Of a stretch of DNA of 64,000 bases, positions 61,478-64,000 are shown piece after piece (positions within the stretch are counted from its first letter, which is position 1; every line of letters starts with the position of its first letter). The notes below the pieces were generated by a model. The model worked only from the letters and a program-made list of their open reading frames with translations, made no database searches and was not told the DNA's origin. A program made the position numbers and the translations under genes. The stretch comes from a virus: the IMG/VR virus record IMGVR_UViG_3300037189_012662, positions 1 through 64,000 of that record, one strand, 5' to 3'.

Positions 61478-61945
61478 TTATACGCCGTACTCCCTAGCAA
61501 CCTCTTCTGGAGTTGCAATGCGGATGTGGTCACGAGTTGCCCACTTGTCAGCTGCTTCTTTTGTAACAATGTTGTATCCAATGTAGACTTTTCCGACACC
61601 ATTCCAGGTTACATTCCTTGTGGAGTAAACTGCTGTGATATCCTTCTTTTCCTTCTTCTTTACAACAGTCTCTTTCTTTTGAGACTTAGCTGGTACAGTG
61701 GTTGATCCCATGACACCGTTTGCCACAAAGCCAAGTGCTGGCTTTTCTTCTACTGGCTCTGGAGCAGATACAATATTATCTTCTTCTGCTTCCTTAGCTT
61801 CTGCAACTTCTACAGACTCTTTGTACTTCTCGACTAGGCTATTGATAGCATCTTCATTCTTTTTTGCATATTCTAGTGGAATGACTGCTTCACCTGGCTC
61901 TAGCATTGCTGGTACGACATCTTCGTTATTTGTATTTTCAGACAT
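61478..61945 (-). CDS. Small virion protein with a tape-measure-like PAMLEPGEAVIP motif
   Basis: A 155-residue protein. Residues about 10-23 read VVPAMLEPGEAVIPLE, almost identical to DIVPAMLSPGEAVIPAD in the tape measure protein. A Lys/Glu linker (about 40-95) leads to a C-terminal small domain (VYIGYNIVTKEAADKWATRD) like a head-decoration or Rho-N-like module. It lies right after the capsid gene with its own TGTTATAAT promoter and a GGAGG site. A head-completion or decoration role is inferred. Confidence 0.55.
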   Translation of the reverse strand: MSENTNNEDVVPAMLEPGEAVIPLEYAKKNEDAINSLVEKYKESVEVAEAKEAEEDNIVSAPEPVEEKPALGFVANGVMGSTTVPAKSQKKETVVKKKEKKDITAVYSTRNVTWNGVGKVYIGYNIVTKEAADKWATRDHIRIATPEEVAREYGV

Positions 61946-61964
61946 AATAACCTCCTAAACTATA

Positions 61965-61973
61965 ATTATAACA
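61965..61973 (-). promoter_or_regulatory. Extended -10 promoter (TGTTATAAT)
   Basis: TGT-TATAAT lies about 19 bases before the ATG at 61945 and just downstream of the capsid-gene terminator. Confidence 0.65.
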
Positions 61974-61984
61974 GATATTGAAAA

Positions 61985-62013
61985 GAGGGCAGGAGCCAAA
62001 AAACTCCTGCCCC
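61985..62013 (-). terminator. Intrinsic terminator after the major capsid gene
   Basis: GGGCAGGAG and CTCCTGCCC form a perfect nine-base-pair stem with an eight-base T/G loop, followed by TCTTTTC on the minus strand. Confidence 0.85.
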
Positions 62014-62035
62014 CTAAAAGGAATTCAGTTACAGA

Positions 62036-63178
62036 CTAGCTGTCTGCTCCTGCATCTGCGAATGCAATTGCATCCTCTTCTTCCCAAGTGATACCAAAGC
62101 GTACGAATACGGTGTACTCAATGGTGTCCTTCTTTGGCTTGTACTCACGGTTTACTGTGATGTCACGCTGGAAACCCCATACACGGTTCTGAGGGAATGT
62201 AAGGTCTACATAACCTGCAGGGTAGTAAGGAACTTCCTGAACATCTACACCTAGAACACGAGTAGTACGTGCTCCACCGAAAGTCTGTCCAGTACCATCT
62301 AGGTAAGCCTGACGGTTAGCTGGGGTACCTGCTGGAGTTCCAGCAAATGCTTCAGCAATAGCGTCAGCTAGGGTACCGTTGTGCTTGATGATTCCCTGGA
62401 ATGCGTCAGTACCAGCGTAGAACTTAAGGTTGTTCTTAAGTGCACGGTACTTACGTGGCATTGCCAAGATAATGTTTTGCATTACCTCTGGAGTCCAAGC
62501 ATTGTCAGCTACGGTTACAACAGACTCGTGTGCGTCACCAGTCTTAGCCTGGTTTACGAATCCGTTCATAATTGAAAGGAATGCATCGTTTCCAGTTCCT
62601 GTACCGTTGATCGCTAGATCTTCAATGTCATTCGCAAATGCGTTTGTCATCAAACGTACAAGGTGGTCTTCGAGTGCACCTCCTTCAATTCCGTCTTCTA
62701 GAGCTTCAGCAGATACTTCCCAGTCAAGACGAATCTTCTTGGTTGTAAGTTCTACCTTGGTGAACTGAGCACCAGTGTTTTCGTAGTTACCCAGAGCCTG
62801 TGCAGCTGCACGAATTACACGCTCTCCAACGTTAACCTTCTCAAGCTCCATTGTGTTGGCTCTCATGGTTACACGGCGGCCATCCTTGGCGAGAACTGTT
62901 GCATCCCACACGTAGTCAATAAAACGACGTGCCTGTTCAGGGCGTAGGATACCACTGCCTGCATCACCTGAAGGGTTAACAGCGTTTGGACCAGATGTAA
63001 GACCTAGCTCAGCATTTGGGATGTTGTTAACAACACCACCATTAGTATAGTTACCAGGAATGTTAGCACCTGCGTCTGAACCAGATGCAAAAGCACCCTG
63101 TCCTTGATATAGACCAGGAGCTGTGCCTCCTAGCTCGCCAGACTCTCCTGGCTGATTCTTAATAATTTCTTCCGACAT
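62036..63178 (-). CDS. Major capsid protein (HK97-like fold, probable)
   Basis: A 380-residue protein starting at 63178 after GGAGGTGA. The N-terminal 70 residues are Gly/Asn-rich and flexible (perhaps trimmed); then RRFIDYVWDATVLAKDGRRV and a RKYRALKNNLKFYAG spine-helix region. VPYYPAGYVDLTFPQNRVWG and IEYTVFVRFGITWEE are typical of phage capsid C-domains. It lies between the scaffold frame and connector genes, and has its own strong terminator. Confidence 0.88.
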   Translation of the reverse strand: MSEEIIKNQPGESGELGGTAPGLYQGQGAFASGSDAGANIPGNYTNGGVVNNIPNAELGLTSGPNAVNPSGDAGSGILRPEQARRFIDYVWDATVLAKDGRRVTMRANTMELEKVNVGERVIRAAAQALGNYENTGAQFTKVELTTKKIRLDWEVSAEALEDGIEGGALEDHLVRLMTNAFANDIEDLAINGTGTGNDAFLSIMNGFVNQAKTGDAHESVVTVADNAWTPEVMQNIILAMPRKYRALKNNLKFYAGTDAFQGIIKHNGTLADAIAEAFAGTPAGTPANRQAYLDGTGQTFGGARTTRVLGVDVQEVPYYPAGYVDLTFPQNRVWGFQRDITVNREYKPKKDTIEYTVFVRFGITWEEEDAIAFADAGADS

Positions 63179-63201
63179 AATTGTCACCTCCTAAGTGATT
63201 T

Positions 63202-63795
63202 TTATCTAAATAAATCGGCAGTTTTGAGGAAACGACCGCCCCATAGGGATTTCTCAACCTGTTCTGGTTGAGTTTCCTGAATGATCTCGCCTAGATCACC
63301 AGACTTACGGAAAGCGGTGTCAGCCTCAACAGCATCAACCCTCTTTCCAAACTCATTAAACACATCCTTGCTTGCAGTTACCTCATTCTTTACTGTAGCT
63401 AGAGATTTGTGTAGTTCAGCAATCTGCTCAGCCTGAGCTTGAACAACTGCTGTTAGATCGCTAAAGGCTTTGGTAACGGTTGACTTGATATCTGCAACTG
63501 CAGTTTCAAGTGCATCGTCTGACTTAGATACCTCTTCAGCTGCATCAACAGTTTCAGACTTCTTGTCATCATATGACTTGTCTTCTTCCATGTCCTTAGA
63601 CTTCTTTGCGGACTTGTCCATGTCTTCATCTTCGGACTCTTCCTCTTTGTCATCTTCATCCATGTCATCTGTCTTGGCAACCTCAGCTTCGTCTGTCTTT
63701 ACAACATCCTCAGCAACGGCCTCTGCCTCTGGAGCGACCTCTTGTGACTTTTCAACCGCAGCATCTTCAGCTGCAGTAGTATTTTCTTCAGTCAT
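63202..63795 (-). CDS. Scaffold-like protein made from an internal start
   Basis: Within the longer frame, AAGGAGG sits eight bases before an ATG at 63795. The resulting 197-residue protein is strikingly acidic (DMDEDDKEEESEDEDMD), helical, with a coiled coil near 110-150 (VQAQAEQIAELHKSLATV), as in scaffolding proteins, and ends directly before the capsid gene. This mirrors lambda C/Nu3, where the scaffold is translated from inside the protease gene. Whether both products are made is inference. Confidence 0.65.
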   Translation of the reverse strand: MTEENTTAAEDAAVEKSQEVAPEAEAVAEDVVKTDEAEVAKTDDMDEDDKEEESEDEDMDKSAKKSKDMEEDKSYDDKKSETVDAAEEVSKSDDALETAVADIKSTVTKAFSDLTAVVQAQAEQIAELHKSLATVKNEVTASKDVFNEFGKRVDAVEADTAFRKSGDLGEIIQETQPEQVEKSLWGGRFLKTADLFR

Positions 63796-64000
63796 AGGAC
63801 TTGCCTCCTTCTTAATCTCAATTGTATTAATGCCTTTAGCACTATCAACTAAGAATTTTACCATTTCTGTTTTTTCGTTATCGTTTTTCTCAACGAAACC
63901 TATATTCTGCATTGGGGCTCCAGAAGTGGGACTCATTTCAACTTCTTTTTCAGATAGCATAACAATTTGAGATTCTGGATCCCAGAAAACATTTTCAATT
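63202..64000 (-). CDS. Capsid maturation protease/scaffold reading frame, 5' end outside the window
   Basis: The frame is open to the window edge; the first visible residues are IENVFWDPESQIVMLSEKE. Upstream of the internal start at 63795 it carries VEMSPTSGAPMQNIGFVEKN. The visible C-terminal portion (to 63202) is acidic and helical. By analogy with other phages, the N-terminal part outside the window should be the capsid protease. Only the C-terminal segment is seen, so the catalytic domain cannot be confirmed. Confidence 0.65.
   Translation of the reverse strand, partial: IENVFWDPESQIVMLSEKEVEMSPTSGAPMQNIGFVEKNDNEKTEMVKFLVDSAKGINTIEIKKEASPMTEENTTAAEDAAVEKSQEVAPEAEAVAEDVVKTDEAEVAKTDDMDEDDKEEESEDEDMDKSAKKSKDMEEDKSYDDKKSETVDAAEEVSKSDDALETAVADIKSTVTKAFSDLTAVVQAQAEQIAELHKSLATVKNEVTASKDVFNEFGKRVDAVEADTAFRKSGDLGEIIQETQPEQVEKSLWGGRFLKTADLFR

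Overview
This 64-kb window is a segment of an AT-rich tailed-phage genome (by eye about 40% GC). It carries a nearly complete head-tail module, a replication module and many accessory genes. Almost everything is on the minus strand and tightly packed, with ATGA/TAATG stop-start overlaps. Only a small group near 1.1-3.8 kb is on the plus strand. Both ends cut genes: a tiny gene start at 1-46 and a capsid protease/scaffold reading frame at 63,202-64,000. The host is very probably an actinobacterium: there is a WhiB-type Fe-S regulator, a proteasome-beta-like hydrolase, several actinophage-type small proteins and many -10 boxes placed for leaderless mRNAs. The low GC points to low-GC freshwater or marine Actinobacteria (Nanopelagicales/acI-like) rather than classical high-GC hosts. 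That host assignment is inference.

Layout, right to left in the direction of transcription. 64.0-41.8 kb is virion assembly: protease/scaffold frame, major capsid protein, head-tail connector proteins, major tail protein, two related tail-assembly chaperones, a 2,458-residue tape measure protein, distal tail protein, a 1,482-residue baseplate/tail protein and four fibre-like proteins. The order and the long tape measure indicate a siphovirus. 41.8-32.5 kb is replication: HTH protein, DnaB-like helicase, DnaG-like primase, single-strand-binding-like protein, a PHP-containing C-family DNA polymerase III alpha, NrdH redoxin and RecA. 32.5-25.6 kb holds three tandem 2-oxoglutarate (2OG)/Fe(II) oxygenases, a Cas4-like nuclease, a RuvC-like resolvase and both terminase subunits. 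25.6-21.1 kb holds a secreted Ala/Thr-rich protein and a class Ib ribonucleotide reductase operon (nrdI-nrdE-nrdF). 21.0-16.6 kb is an accessory island: a secreted proline-rich repeat protein, small membrane proteins, a proteasome-beta-like hydrolase, a secreted subtilase and four tRNAs (Asn, Asp, Glu, Thr). 16.6-10.2 kb holds an RsmI-like methyltransferase, three related unknown proteins, a glycosyltransferase-like protein, a carbamoyltransferase and two 2OG oxygenases, probably a glycan or other decoration cluster. 10.2-3.9 kb holds two M23 peptidases (lysins), a kinase-nucleotidyltransferase, a nuclease, WhiB and a holin-like protein. 3.8-1.1 kb (plus strand) holds a methyltransferase, an SGNH-like hydrolase and another 2OG oxygenase.

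Regulation is unusually readable. Several promoters match TTGACA-N17/18-TATAAT (or one-base variants), others are TGN-extended -10 boxes, and at least five genes have a -10 box 6-7 bases before the ATG. Hairpin terminators follow nrdF, the major capsid gene, the major tail gene and the SSB-like gene, and promoters often lie directly downstream of them. The most striking site is upstream of the proteasome-like gene: a 10-bp inverted repeat would hide the ribosome binding site in read-through mRNA but not in mRNA from the consensus promoter embedded in the same hairpin.

No integrase, excisionase, CRISPR array or insertion sequence was seen. No gene-free stretch exceeds 300 bases.
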